From NCBI RefSeq assembly GCF_900497805.2, contig NW_020944355.1, forward strand, positions 474,461-538,460: 64,000 bases of DNA. Reading direction: 5' to 3'. Source of the DNA: Vombatus ursinus (Eukaryota; Chordata; Mammalia; Diprotodontia; Vombatidae). Below the pieces are notes generated by a model. That model was not told where the DNA came from. It did no database searches and saw only the letters and a program-made list of their open reading frames with translations. Both the position numbers and the translations under genes were made by a program. This document shows positions 23,191 to 34,644 of this stretch, piece after piece. How positions within the stretch are numbered: the stretch's first letter is position 1; each line of letters begins with the position of its first letter.

Positions 23191-23539
23191 TACTTGAATC
23201 GAAATGTTAGCGAGAAGGTTGAAAGCTAAGGAAGCTGAACTGATCAGGTTATTGGGTAGATTTTGTTGGGATTTGCAGGTGAGACCACTGTATCTTAGAA
23301 GAAGACTTTTGGCTTAGAGATCAGGTGAAGGAATGGAGATATTTAGCCTACTCAGTCTTCTCTTTGGGCAAACGCTGCCCAAAGTGGCCTGTCACCTGAG
23401 ACTAGAATAGGCTGATAGGCAGAGCAGGGCGGCAGGCACAGCACCGAGCTCCCTCTGTAAACGTTGCTATTTTTCTATTTATCGTTTTGCTTGGCACAAA
23501 GGTTTATTAAGTGTCAGATACGGGTCAGGTGCTGTACAG

Positions 23540-23650
23540 CCCAGCTGGATGTAGAGGCAGAGGGCTCTGAGTTCGAATCCCAGCTCTGCCACTTACTTAC
23601 CAGCAGGTAGGTAAGTTCTTTTCTCTCTCTGGGCCTCAGTCTCAGTTACT
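23540..23650 (+). mobile_element. MIR SINE fragment
   Basis: GAGTTCGAATCCCAGCTCTG with CCACTTACTTACCAGC and CTCTGGGCCTCAGTCTCAGT. Confidence 0.65.
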
Positions 23651-23839
23651 GAGCAGGCAGCTCTTCAGGTGACAGTACCCAGACCCCCGTGGCAGGGGGC
23701 CCTCCGAGGAGGGCTTTTCAGAATTAGCGTTCTCACATTCTCTCCTAATTGAGACCACAGCAGCCATCGGAAAAGGCCACTCCCTCAATTCACATTTGAT
23801 TCAAATCTTTGCCTAGTTTATTTTTTTCATTTGAATCAC

Positions 23840-24660
23840 ACCGTCCAACAAGCATTTATTGAGCACCTACTGTGTGTAGGACACTGTGTTTAGTGCCAAG
23901 GATACAAAGATAGAAGTCAAATAGTCTCCCCCCCCCCCCTCGCCTTCAAGGAACTTATTCTACTGGGAGTAAACAATGTGTCCACAGAGAAGGAAATACA
24001 AAATATGTAGAATGGAAATTCTAAATCATTTCCACAGCAAGGGGGGAATCAGAGAGGCCTCCTGTAGGAGGCAGCATGTGAGCTGAGCCTTGAAAGGAGC
24101 CAGGGATTCTAACAGGTGACGGTACAGAGGCAGAGGATCCCAGGCAGATGCCTGCACAAAGGCTTGGAGGTAGGAGATGTATTGTGAGTGTAACTGCACA
24201 TGGTTTGACTGGAGCGTAAAATGTGTGATGGGGAATACCATATCATCAGCCTGGAACAGGGGCTCTTAAAGTGGACCCTGTGGAGTCTGTGGATTGATTT
24301 CAGGTGGTCTATGAACTTGGATGTTAAAAGATAATTACATTAAATGACATTAAAAGATAATTACATCTTTACTTTGATATAAATGGTTTCTTTTGTAATT
24401 CTATGTATTTTATTTTGGACAGTTAAAAATCTTATTCTGAGAAGGGGTCCATATCCTTTGACAGACTGCCAAGGGTTACCATGACCAAAAGAAAAAAAAA
24501 AAGGTTTAAGAACCCCTGGTCTAGAAAGATATGTTGGATCAAGGTTGTGAAAAGATTTCTCTACCAGGTAGAGGCACCAGGGAGCTATTGAAGCTTCTCG
24601 AGCAAGGGAGTGATGTGGTCAAACACATACTTTAGGAATATCATCATGAGACTCAAGGAA
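23840..24660 (-). mobile_element. L2 LINE fragment interrupted by a hAT-like element
   Basis: 23840-24256 (TTATTGAGCACCTACTGTGT, TGAGCTGAGCCTTGAAAGGA, GCACAAAGGCTTGGAGGTAG) and 24527-24660 (GAGCAAGGGAGTGATGTGG) are consecutive parts of reverse-orientation L2. Confidence 0.8.
24257..24518. mobile_element. hAT-like nonautonomous DNA transposon
   Basis: Starts CAGGGGCTCTTAAAG and ends TTTAAGAACCCCTG (terminal inverted repeats). Interior CTATGTATTTTATTTTGGAC and TTCTGAGAAGGGGTCC. Flanked by GCCTGGAA (24249-24256) and GTCTAGAA (24519-24526), a decayed 8-bp target duplication inside an L2. Confidence 0.8.
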
Positions 24661-24870
24661 ATGAATTGATTCTATTCTTGTTGGCTTCCTCTCTCTCCGT
24701 CCCCGGCTCACACTCTCAACTTCATGCAGGGTTGTGAAGTGATTCTTACCCTTTGTGGAAAGAGAACTGCAGAGCCAATGTAGACACGCTAAGAATTTAC
24801 TTTGGGGTTTCAGAGCAAAGAGAAGTCTGAACTGACATCCTGTTCTCAGTGCATTGCCATTTGTTGAGAG

Positions 24871-24930
24871 ATGAGGGGGAGGGAGAGAGAGAGAGACAGG
24901 GAGGGAGGGAGAGGGAGAGGGAGAGAGAGA
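24871..24930. repeat. Purine (GGGA/GA)n tract
   Basis: Imperfect GGGAGA and GAGA repeats. Plus-strand purine tract; the minus-strand open frame across it (SPSPSPSLP) is an artefact. Confidence 0.9.
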
Positions 24931-25639
24931 CAACCCTACTACATTTACTACACTGTAAATTATTTGCTGGTAACTTGAACTACAGCAAGAAGCAAGTTCA
25001 ATTTCTTTGAATTCAATAGCAGCAAAGCCCAGGATTTGGCGCCTTTTGTCTGGGCCGCTGCTTTTTCCCACACGGGCAGGGCTTGGTGGCTATTTGTGTT
25101 TCAATGCTGAGTTTTCTTCCCCCCCTCCCCCCACCCCACCTGCTTTTCGTCAGAACCAATTATGAAACCACATTCAGGAAAATAATGAGCACCGATACAT
25201 GGCTCAACATGTCTGCATTCTGACTCTTTGGCCCATTCAAAGAAGGCTCAGAGGTTAATTTCTTTACGTGCAATTCACAATCTTGCCTCTCCGGCCCTGG
25301 CAGTCTCCACATCGGCATTGTCACTCGGCATGCCAGGTGAGGCCTCTGAGCACTGAATGTGATCAATCAGAGCAGAAGGAAGAGAGAGGGAGCTGGCAGA
25401 AAGGTCCCAGGGGAATAGCATCTCAAGGTGAGGGAGCCAGTAAGGCTCCCACTTGTGAACACACGGCCATTATTTAGGAAGAAGCATTGAGGCCCAGGCA
25501 TCCAGGGCAGCAGAACAAGGTCAGAGAATGAAGCTGCATCAGCCAGCCACGGACGCGGGCCTTCCAGATGGCCACTTAGGCCCGGGACAAAGCCGAGGCT
25601 GTTTGTCAATGCGGGGCCCCAGGATGCCAGGTTAGGCTT
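24931..25639. other. Repeat-poor spacer
   Basis: 24940-25080 and 25150-25330 are free of recognised repeats and could include conserved noncoding DNA. No exon found. Confidence 0.3.
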
Positions 25640-25740
25640 CTCCACAAACGTTTATGGAACACTGCCTGTGTGCCTGGCACTGTGCCAAGGCCTGGTGTGG
25701 CACAGGCTCCCGACCTTATGGAGCTCTGGCCTACAAGGTG
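25640..25740 (-). mobile_element. L2 LINE fragment
   Basis: CAAACGTTTATGGAACACTG, GTGCCTGGCACTGTGCCAAG and TTATGGAGCTCTGG. Confidence 0.65.
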
Positions 25741-25924
25741 AGGAGGGACAGCTGGGTGGGCATACACCAATTCAACGCCACCTACCAATTACTGCGCCTG
25801 CCAAATGAGTGTGGTCCTCAGAGAGTGGCCAAGGGGCCCAGGAAATAGAGGGGGACCAGCAGGGAAGGCTTCCTGAAGGAGACAGAACTTCATTGTGCAT
25901 CAGGCATCTACTAAGAGCAAAAGC

Positions 25925-26095
25925 AATGGGGGCTTGTAGCTAAAGGGCTGGCCTCTGGGTCAAGGAGCCCTGGGTTCAAATCCCACATCGGAGGTAAATT
26001 AGGTGACCCTGGAAGTTGACTTTACATCTCTGGGCCTCAGGCAGTTCTCTGGGATTTACGTGGTCATAAACAGGCTGCCATTTGTAGTGGTAGAC
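25925..26095 (+). mobile_element. THER1 SINE
   Basis: AGCCCTGGGTTCAAATCCCA, CTCTGGGCCTCAGGCAGTTC and a weak 3' part. Confidence 0.65.
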
Positions 26096-26184
26096 TACAG
26101 TGCCTCATCCAAATCCCTCTTCCCCAGAGGCACCCAGAACTGAACTTGCCTACTTCTCCGGGGACGTGTCATTTCACCCCAACA

Positions 26185-26320
26185 GAACGTCAGCTGCCCA
26201 AGGACGGGAGCTTTCTCATCTTTGTCTCTGTATCTCTGGTGCCCACCAAGCACATGGCCTGCTATATGGCAAGTGTTTCATAAATGCATGTTGAATGAAT
26301 GAATCAATGAACAGGGCCCA
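26185..26320 (+). mobile_element. L2 LINE 3' end
   Basis: TCATCTTTGTCTCTGTATCT, GCACATGGCC and TTGAATGAATGAATCAATGA. Confidence 0.65.
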
Positions 26321-28309
26321 GTATAGGGCTCTGGATGCTGAATTCCTATTCATGCAACCTGAGCTTGAGTTTTCTTGTGCTAGCAACCACATGACACCGT
26401 TGATTAGCTCACCACATTTTCAAGGTGATACTTCTCATAGATCCCCTCCATTCCCAAAGTGCAGTTGTGTATGACATGGACCTTCCCAAATGGATATACC
26501 CCATCCACAACCGATAGAAAGACAAGAAATTTCCCAGCCAGAGGGAAATCAACCCCCATGGATGGAAAAGAATGGACAATCTGACAGTCATACCAACTTG
26601 TCCAGATGTGGGAACAACTGGAGACTGCCACTTAATAAAGCAGCTTGTGGTGGTGGGGGGGGGTGAGGGGAGGATCTGCTTTGATGGAGGGAGTTCCCAC
26701 ACTGAGAATTTCCCATGCAACAAAATAATAGATTATTTGCTAGGCCAGGGATACAGCCAAAATCAAGAAACAGGCCATGGCCTTTCAGGAACTACTGGAA
26801 AGTCCAGCAGTGAATGAGGGAAGACCAACAAAAATTTTCCCCAACCAGATTTGATGCTCAGGGAGGATGGGGCACGTTGGTATTACTGGTTTGAAAGCAA
26901 GGCTGTGACAGATGTCTGAGTATTTGTAAGGCCATACTGGGGAAGGAGGGACTCACCTTGTTCTCCTTGGCCCCAGAGGGCAGAGCCAGGAGCCTTAGTT
27001 ACAGAGAAGCAGGTTCCGATCTGGTAAGAAGAAAGCTTCCTCCTTCAGGAGCTGGCCCCAGGTAGAACTGGGCTCCAGTCTTGGAGCTGGTCCAGCAAAG
27101 GCTGACTGGGGAGGGGCTGCTTCTTCTTCAGACACAGGTTGAGAAGAGGGCCCTTGCAGCTCAGAGTTTCTGGGATTCTGAACCCGGGCATACTTGAACA
27201 AGCAAGGGCCCTAGGTCATAAGCCAGTTTTTACATCCCAGATGCAAATATAGGTGTGAGGAGGAAAGCCATGTGCCTAGGAGTGGGCCCAGCATGGCAAG
27301 CTGCCAGGGAGAGGGGGGCCCTCGCTGTCCCTGCCAGCTGTCCTGGCAAGGAAGCGCCAGGGCAAGAAGAGGCTGAATTCGGAGGAAGGGAAGCCGATTG
27401 CTTAATTGAAAATTTAGGAAAAAAATGTTCCCTACTACAAGAAAGGTGCACTGGGGACGATTCTGCTATGGCTGCTGCTGGGCTTTCCAGGCTTTGAGGC
27501 TGAGTCTCTGGGGGGGTCCATTGCCTCAGCTGCTGCTGCACTTGCTAACCCTGGGCCTGTCCTGGGCAGGGATGGTTGGGAAGGGGTGGTGGTGGTGGTA
27601 GAGAACTGTTGAAGCAGCCTTAGAAAACTTGCTGGTTAGCAGAGGGAGTTGGGAAGATCTTGGATTTGTGTCCCGGAGTCCCCCTAAACTGGGGTTTCTG
27701 GTTGGCTGCAGTCTGGTAGCTGTCTGCATTAACTCAGCTATTACGTCACCACTCTTCTTCCAGGCCTCCCTGTAGAGCCTCCCCACTCAGAGAGGACATT
27801 CCCCCTCCCAGCAAGTCAAGGCCACTCCTTTTGGCATCTGCACCCCCTCCCCACCTCCCTGGCATCTTCATACTGAATCACTCTGTGCTGCCAGGGAGGG
27901 TCGGCTCAGGGCATCACAGTTACACGGACATGGGCACGATGATTGTGGAGTGACTCACTGCGAAAAGCCAGTGGTTCAAGAACAGTCTTCATCTCCCCTG
28001 CCTGGAGCAAGTACGCTTGTGCCCGAGGATTCAAACATCCAGTGGGCTTAGGAGGAGCCCAGGAGTCCTGAGCAAAGGCCCTGAGGGTGGGAAAGGTTGT
28101 TCCCCCAAGTTAGCGGCTACTTCTAGGAGTTCACACTGGCCATGCTTTGGGGGCATGTGTGCCAGGCACTGTGCCCAGCACTTCGGATAAAGATCCCCAT
28201 GGGACCCCCCCAGGCAGCAAGCATGTCTGCATGGCAGCAAGACAGCAAAGGAGCCATCAAGCCTAATATCATTCCCTTCACCAAGGTCTGCAGAGTTCTT
28301 TGCCCATGC
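26321..28309. other. Spacer, no confirmed gene
   Basis: No repeats recognised. The minus-strand frame 26404-26631 has a protein-like composition (see findings) but matches no family I know. Other frames (27230-27541, 27526-27786) look random. Confidence 0.3.
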
Positions 28310-28620
28310 TATTCCCTTTGAACCTCACCATAGCTCTGAGAGGTGGGTGCCATTATTATCCCCATTTTACAAATGGGGAAACTGGGGGCAGCTAGGTGGC
28401 GCAGTGGACAGAGCACCGGCCCTGAAGTCAGGAGGACCTGAGTTCAAAATCTGGCCTCAGACCAAACACTTGACACTTACTAGCTGTGTGACCCTGGGCA
28501 AGTCACTTAACCCCAACTGCCTTAAAAAAAATGGGGAAACTAAGGCTCCATGATGAAGGGACCTGCCCAGGGTCACACAGAAGGATTTGAACACAGCTCT
28601 CCCTGACTCCCAAGCCTGTG
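28310..28620 (-). mobile_element. MIR SINE interrupted by a young SINE
   Basis: 28310-28383 (GGGTGCCATTATTATCCCCA) and 28529-28620 (GGGACCTGCCCAGGGTCACA) are the two halves of one reverse-orientation MIR. Confidence 0.85.
28384..28528 (+). mobile_element. WSINE1-like SINE, complete
   Basis: GGGGGCAGCTAGGTGGCGCA to CTTAACCCCAACTGCCTT plus short A tail. Perfect 13-bp target duplication AAATGGGGAAACT at 28371-28383 and 28529-28541. Carries the ACCAAACACTTGACAC subfamily marker. Confidence 0.97.
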
Positions 28621-28684
28621 TCCTCTGTACAACTGAGGAGCAGGAGAGGACATTTTAGAGGTCCAGGTTGTTGGAGCATGGATT

Positions 28685-29005
28685 TTGAATTAGAAGGTAG
28701 CTAAAAGGTCATCTCAGGAAATGCCATTATTTGATAGATGAGGAAACTGAGGCACAGTTGGATTTGAACTCAGATCCTCCTAGATTCCAGGTCTGGCACT
28801 CTATCCACTGTGCTGCCTAGCTGCCCAGAAGGGATTTTAGAAGTTACCCTGTCCAACATTCTCATTTTATAGATGAGAAAACTGAGTCCCATAGAGGTTA
28901 AGTGACTTGCCTAAGGTCACACAGGTAATAAGTATCTTAGATTTGAATCAAACCCAGGGCTTTCTGACTCTCGGTCCAGCACTCTCGGCACTACATCAGT
29001 CCACA
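28685..29005 (-). mobile_element. Two tandem MIR-type SINE fragments
   Basis: 28685-28830: GATGAGGAAACTGAGGCACA, GCACTCTATCCACTGTGCTG. 28835-29005: CATTTTATAGATGAGAAAAC, GGTTAAGTGACTTGCCTAAG. Confidence 0.8.
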
Positions 29006-29704
29006 CCATTCAAAATCAGATAATTGGACCAGTGGGCAACTCTAGGTATGTAATAGCAGAACTCGATTTCACGTTAGTCCCACGGCTGTACTGGGGATGA
29101 TATGCATTTCTATTTGCTGTATATAAAATAGTGTTATCCGCACCTGTATTTTATCACTTTCAAAAATATCACGTTCCATCCTTTGTTGAATTTATCAACA
29201 TTGCCCTGTGCTGTCAGGGTAAATTTTTTTCATTTCCAGAGTTCACTACGGATTTTACAGCCAATTATGGATTCGAGCTGAGGTAGGATCGAGCAGGACG
29301 ACAGTGCCCCGGCCAGTTAACAGGAGGCAGGCTGGGCAGTGGTGCCAGTGAGCTCGTGGGTACAGTGGGCTGGGAACAAAGTGTGTCTTCCATGGGCCAT
29401 GGCTCCCTGAGGGAGGATGGTAAGAGACCCTGGGGTTTTCCTCTGTCTCCAGTCCTGCCCCCAACCTGCCGCCCCTTCCCCTCACAGATTTCTTGCTCTT
29501 TCACACCAGGTCAGTCAATGCTCTCAAAGTTACCTCACTTTTTCTTCTCCATTTCGATTTAAAAGGGCTTCCTAAGTAGCTGTGGCTGTCTGCGAAGGGC
29601 TGAATCTCGCTCAATATTGCAGGAAGAGGGGGTTTATGCCAAGTAGGGAAGAGGCAGAATCGGATGGCCTGGGCACAGGCACCCCTGAGAATTGTCACAG
29701 CCGG
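29006..29704. other. Spacer; 29010-29260 is a candidate conserved noncoding element
   Basis: 29010-29260 is repeat-free, AT-rich and motif-dense without an open frame. The rest is ordinary unique sequence. Confidence 0.3.
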
Positions 29705-29810
29705 CGAGGCAGTTACTCCAAAGCAGGAAGAGGAAGTGACTCAGCCAAGATCATATAGCTGGTAAGTGGCAGGGGAAGAATTTGAAGGCAGGTCATCCAG
29801 GACGCTCTCT
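29705..29810 (-). mobile_element. MIR SINE fragment
   Basis: GGAAGTGACTCAGCCAAGAT and CATATAGCTGGTAAGTGGCA. Confidence 0.65.
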
Positions 29811-30669
29811 GCCCTCCCCTTCATGCGGCTTTGAGCCTGCAGCTCCCAGGGACCTTTGTAGGGCGTATCGTGGGTGCTGTCACCTTGGATAGAGGACTTT
29901 CCTGTCATGGTTCGGAGCCTTTGGCTAGTGTTAGTTGGATTGGATTCGAGAATATGGGAATGGGGTGGGGAAGGAATGCAAGAGGAATCGGTCCAATTCC
30001 ATAATCTGTAACCTCTGAATGTGTCCTTTCCCCCACCGCTCTCCACAGCCTCCTCCCGCCTCCCCGCCAGGGTTGCTCTTCTCCTGTCTTTCCTCCAGTG
30101 AGCCAGGGCTCCCTTTGGGTTCCCTCTGAGGGTCCCACCTCTCCATGAGTCAGGGAATTCTCAGCTGAGGCACTGGAAGGGGAGGGGAGAGCTGGGAGAC
30201 AGGGGCCTCTTCACACCTCTCGGCAGCTTCACGCTTACTTGGATGCTTCCTTGTACACCCCCGGCCCATCTGTTCTTCCGGAGGCCCCTCCACATCAGAC
30301 AGACTCCTTATTAATAGCATTTCCCCCTGAGTCTTGGCTATGGTAGAATGGCTTTAAAAGTCCACCTCCCCCCACCCCATTCCTCTGTGAGTTCAGTGTG
30401 CACCAGAGGAATGCATTTTGCTAAGTTATCTGCCTCCCTGCGGTTTGGTGGCCAAGATGTAATGGGGTCCTGTAAGGAACTCTCCAGGATTCAGGCCCCA
30501 GGAGAGAGTGATGAATACATCTGCTGGTGCTCAGCGGAGGAGGATTTTCCATCATTCATACTCATTGGGCTTGGGTGCCCCCATCGTATTTTATGGGCCA
30601 GCACCCTGCAGAAGTTCCCTTGGGATTTGCAGAGGCATCAAGAGATGCTTCAATTTAATAGGGGCTGGC
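29811..30669. other. Spacer, no gene seen
   Basis: Open frames at 29741-30146 (minus) and 30348-30704 (plus) have no domains and no splice context; no repeats recognised. Confidence 0.35.
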
Positions 30670-30865
30670 TGGGAAGTCAGTGGCACAATGGAAAAGGGAA
30701 CTAGGTTTGGAGTCAGAGTAAACTGGGTTGAAGTCCCACACCTGCCACTTCCTGCCTGTGTGACCTTGGGCAAGTCACTTGTTTATCTTATCTGTAAATG
30801 GAGGCATTTCAATTGGATGGCCTCAGGGTTCCTTCTGGAGCTCAGTCTATGAAACTCTATGTTCT
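30670..30865 (+). mobile_element. MIR SINE
   Basis: TGTGACCTTGGGCAAGTCAC preceded by GGTTTGGAGTCAGAG and followed by a weak CATTTCAATTGGATGG part. Confidence 0.8.
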
Positions 30866-31239
30866 TTTGTGATCAGTTCTGTTCATTGTTGGGAGGGCAT
30901 GTGTGTGTCCTGTGGATGCTCGGGGTGCTTGCTAGGCTGTTCATAACAGACCAGATCATCTCACCTAGGGGCTTCCTGGCTGTGGGCTCTTTCCTCACAG
31001 CTTTGGGCCTCCTGGATCCTGGGTCTTTCTCCATTCTATGATGATCTCCTACTGGGCCATTCCAACCAATGTGACATCTACTCTCTCCTGAAGTTCAGCA
31101 CTTCAACCCTTGAAGAGCCGCCCTGGCACCAGCCAATGCTGGGTCCTTTTCCCGTCATTGAGGCAAAACATGTCAAGTTCCAGACTGGGCCAAGGAGGGG
31201 ACAAACCCATATTGCTGCCCTTGTTGGACAGCTTCAGTG

Positions 31240-31425
31240 AAAGTTGCAAAATTCTCTCCCTCTGTCCCTGCCTTTCTCTCTTCCCTTCCCCTCCCTCCCC
31301 CTTCCTCTCCATCCTTCCCCTTCTCCTTCCCTCTCCTTCTCCTTCCCTCTCCTTCTCCCTCCTCTCTCTTCTCTCTGTTCTCTCTTCTCCTCTCTCCCTC
31401 CCTCTCCTTTTTACCTTTTGCTCTC
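31240..31425. repeat. Pyrimidine (CTTCC/CTCC)n tract
   Basis: About 185 bases of nearly pure C/T with TTCTCCTTCCCTCTCC units. Produces spurious open frames on both strands (SLPLP and EGEGEGRR). Confidence 0.95.
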
Positions 31426-31684
31426 TTGCTCACAATTGTAGCTGGCTTCTTTCCATCAAAAAAAACCCAACAACAACAACAACTGATTCTCTCCGTGGTT
31501 GCAAAAAGATTAAACTTGTTTGACCAGGTTCTGAGTCAGCAAAGTTGCCAAGGGACAGAGAAATGCGTGTCTTTAACCCCCGATCCTGCAGCAAACGCTC
31601 TTCCAGCTGGAGTACTTTGTCACCCTGTCTACAACAGGGGGGCTTCTTTAGAATAGCTGCCTATTTGGAAGCCTACCATGGAAG

Positions 31685-31885
31685 CCAGAGTAGCAATGCC
31701 ATAGTGGCTGGAGTCAGGAAGGCCTGGGTTCCAGAACTTCCATTGACATTCTGGCTGTAGGACCAAGGCCCAGGCAGCTGTACTGTGGCTATCTGTTTCA
31801 GAGGAGGTGCTGACATATATCAGTGGAGGGGGTTTCCATACTGGGAGTTCCACGCAAAGATGATGTCACAGGTCCAGACTCCAAA
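31685..31885 (+). mobile_element. THER1 SINE
   Basis: GGCTGGAGTCAGGAAGGCCT, CAGTGGAGGGGGTTTCCATA, CTGGGAGTTCC and GATGTCACAGGTCCAGAC. Confidence 0.75.
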
Positions 31886-32477
31886 CAAAAACCACAAAAA
31901 ACAAGGGATGGAGCCTGCCTTACCCCATCATTCCTTTGATCTGAACCCTTCCACTATATTTTTAGATTTCTCCTTTACCTAATTATAGACAGGACATCTG
32001 ATCCTCAAAGGTGGCAAAGCTTTGTATTCCCTTTGTCCCCCAAACTTTCCCTTCTGCTTACCACTGAATCCCGGCCCCTTTGTAGCTGGATTGAGAATGG
32101 CTTGAACTTGTCACATTGCCTGACTTGGGGTGGCTGGCCCACAAAAATGCAACGGCTCTGTTTCCCTGAATAGGTTTGAAGGGATCGCTTCCAGAAATGG
32201 AGATGAATTGAACAGAAGTGGTCACCACTTTCAGAATGGCTGACAGCCACATGAGAGAGCAGGAGCAGAGTTCCTGTGGCGAGGGGAGTCCAGGGACTTG
32301 GAATTTTCCTTTTACTCCCCTTAAGTTGGCCTTCCCTAACATGGCTGACCAACCCTCATCTTGGGGACATTGCGTTAAAATGTGCTAGGAAAGAATGTGC
32401 TGTCCTTTCAGGAACCAGGAGGAAGCTACTCTAGGGCTACCACACTCTCTCCTCAGGTCTTCTTTTGGACACCACGG
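31886..32477. other. Spacer, no gene seen
   Basis: Minus-strand frames at 32005-32352 have no recognisable domain; no repeats recognised. Confidence 0.35.
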
Positions 32478-32648
32478 TACCACGGAATGGCAATGGGTTC
32501 AGAGTCAGAGGACTCGGGTTGAGATCACAGCTCCACCATTAACCATGCATCCCAGGGCAAGCTGCTTCCCCTCCGTAGGCCTAAGATGAGAATGCTGGAC
32601 TAGAAGACCGACCGTTGAGATCCTTTGCAACTTGAAATCTCTGGTCCC
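32478..32648 (+). mobile_element. MIR SINE
   Basis: GTTCAGAGTCAGAGGACTCG and GGGTTGAGATCACAGCTCCA, diverged 3' part. Confidence 0.65.
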
Positions 32649-33064
32649 TTTTCTCCATTCTCATTGGCTCATTACCAACCTTCTGCCCAAGAGTCCTGGG
32701 AATGATGCTAATTCTAGTAAAAGGCATGGCTTTGAAAGTCTAGGGCTCCCTCCAAAGGGCGGAGTAAAAAAAGGGACTCAATGTATAAGCGTGAATCTGG
32801 TATGGGATAGGTGGGTTATCTATATACAGAACTGCTAAATGGAGAAGAGCTATAGCATATATTAATAGGATTCAGTAATCTAACTTATTAAGAAGGTTAT
32901 AATAGGCTGGTAGGCTAATATCTAAGCAGCATCAGAACATGAAGCAGTTTTGCTAGAGCGCTAATCAGGCATCCTATATTTCACCTTGGCACTGCACCGT
33001 CCAACCACTCCTGGCAACATGAGTCAGGCAAGAGCCAAGCCTCTCAGTAGCCATCCTCCCATTT

Positions 33065-33328
33065 GATGATAATTATAATAGCTCGCATTTATATAGTGCT
33101 TTAAGGTTTGCAAAACACTTTACGCATAGTATCTAATTCGGGTTTCACAAAAACTCGTGAGATAGGTGCTGTTATTATCCCTATTTTATGGATGAGGAAA
33201 GTGAGACGAAGAGCTTAAGTGACTTGGCCAGGGTCACACAGCTAGTAAGTGTCCGAGGCTGGATTTGAACTCGCATCTTCTTGACTCCAAGGGCAGAACT
33301 CTATTCACCACGACACCTAGCTGCCTCT
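33065..33328 (-). mobile_element. MIR/CORE-SINE, full length
   Basis: GCATTTATATAGTGCTTTAA, GGTTTGCAAAACACTTTACG, CCAGGGTCACACAGCTAGTA and CACGACACCTAGCTGCCTC cover the whole element in reverse. Confidence 0.9.
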
Positions 33329-33984
33329 AGTGCTGGCACTTCCCTTGCTGTCAGCCACTGTCGCTCCAGGGACACTGAAGCTGACACCCCACAGGCTGCC
33401 AAGGATGTTGGGCCTTTCAGAATTCTCAAGGTCATCACCAGTCCTGGACGCATTCCTTATGGAATACTTGTTCACCAAAGACCTGAAAACAGCAAGCGTA
33501 AAATAGGCAGATATAGCTATGTGCACATGACCACATGGAAATTGAGGAATTTTCTCTTCCCTTACCTGACACTCAGATTATACCTAAAAACTATTTTATA
33601 TTTTATAGTCAGAGAGGAAGACAGAGGGCAGGATGACCATTAGCTCGAGTTTGTCCATCTGATACACCATATAGGGGAATCTTCATCATTTCCTCAATGA
33701 GAAGGGCTACCCCAAGCTCCTGAGTCACACATGATCAGAAGCAGGTCCCCAAAGCCTTGACATGGTCGACTGGAAACGGGCAAAGAATATCTGTGCATGC
33801 ACTCGACAATCCACCTTACATATTTATTTAGAAAATGGATAGAAGAGTCATCTGTGCTGAGTCCCAGAATCCCTGGGTGGGAATGGTTTAGTTCAACCCG
33901 TACCTGAACAAGAAATGCCCACATAACATAACAACATGACAAACAGGCCCCAGAGAACAGAACCAGGAACAGTGGGTAGAAGTT
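33329..33984. other. Spacer, no gene seen
   Basis: The 120-aa frame 33281-33643 starts inside a SINE; nothing else recognised. Confidence 0.35.
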
Positions 33985-34175
33985 ACAAAGTGGTAAATTG
34001 AGGCTTGGTGTGAAGAAAACCTTTCTAACATTAGAGTTGTCCGAAGTGGAATGGTCTTCCTGGAAAGGTGGTAGGGGTTAGGGTGAACCTTCATTGAAGG
34101 CTTCTGAGCAAAGTCTGTATGATCACTTGTTGGGTATGTTACACCGGGGATTCCCTTTCAGATATGGGACCAAGG
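33985..34175 (+). mobile_element. L3/CR1-type LINE 3' fragment
   Basis: TTGTCCGAAGTGGAATGGTC, CATTGAAGGCTTCTGAGCAA and GATCACTTGTTGGGTATGTT match the L3/CR1 3' region. Confidence 0.75.
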
Positions 34176-34389
34176 ACATCTATTTGGGTAGCATGGCTGA
34201 CTGGTTGGCTGGGAGCTTTTCTCTGTGTGAAGCTAAAGGACCCATATGGGTATAGAACCTATAGCCTTGGCTTTTAAAACAATGTTTAATTCATTGATTT
34301 TTTTTTTTTTTTTTTCGAGACACTTGTAGTGTCTACAAGTAGATTCAAACCTAGTTCTTTCCTACTCCAAATGTAGCATACCGCCCCCT

Positions 34390-34589
34390 ATTGGGGGAGA
34401 GGGAGCAACCTGCGGCCTCAAGGCCACCTGTGGACTTCTAGGTCCTCAAATGTGGCCCTCTGAGTCTAAGTTGTACAGAACAAATCCTTTTATTAAGGGA
34501 ATTTGTTCTGTGAAGTTTGGATTCAGTCAAAGGGCCACACTTGAGGGCCTAGAGGGCCACATGTGACCTTAAAGCCCCAGGTCTATACC
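34390..34589. mobile_element. Palindromic hAT-like MITE, copy 2
   Basis: CAACCTGCGGCCTCAAGGCC, CTTCTAGGTCCTCAAATGTG, CAGAACAAATCCTTTTATTA and AAGGGAATTTGTTCTGTGAA then the inverse arm (TGAGGGCCTAGAGGGCCACA). About 75-80% similar by eye to 15739-15955; termini are more decayed. Confidence 0.75.
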
Positions 34590-34644
34590 ACATTGCTGCT
34601 CAAAGTATGCTTAGGGAAAATCATTGATTCTCCTAATGGATCAA

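Noticed and set aside
24619-25071. 150-aa minus-strand open frame
   Set aside because: Starts in L2 sequence and crosses a purine microsatellite read as SPSPSPSLP.
31110-31656. 137- and 139-aa frames on plus, GEGE-rich frame on minus
   Set aside because: Products of a CTTCC pyrimidine tract.
34300-34345. T run with a small hairpin (ACTTGTAG/CTACAAGT)
   Set aside because: Eight-base stem is within chance expectation and not tied to any feature.
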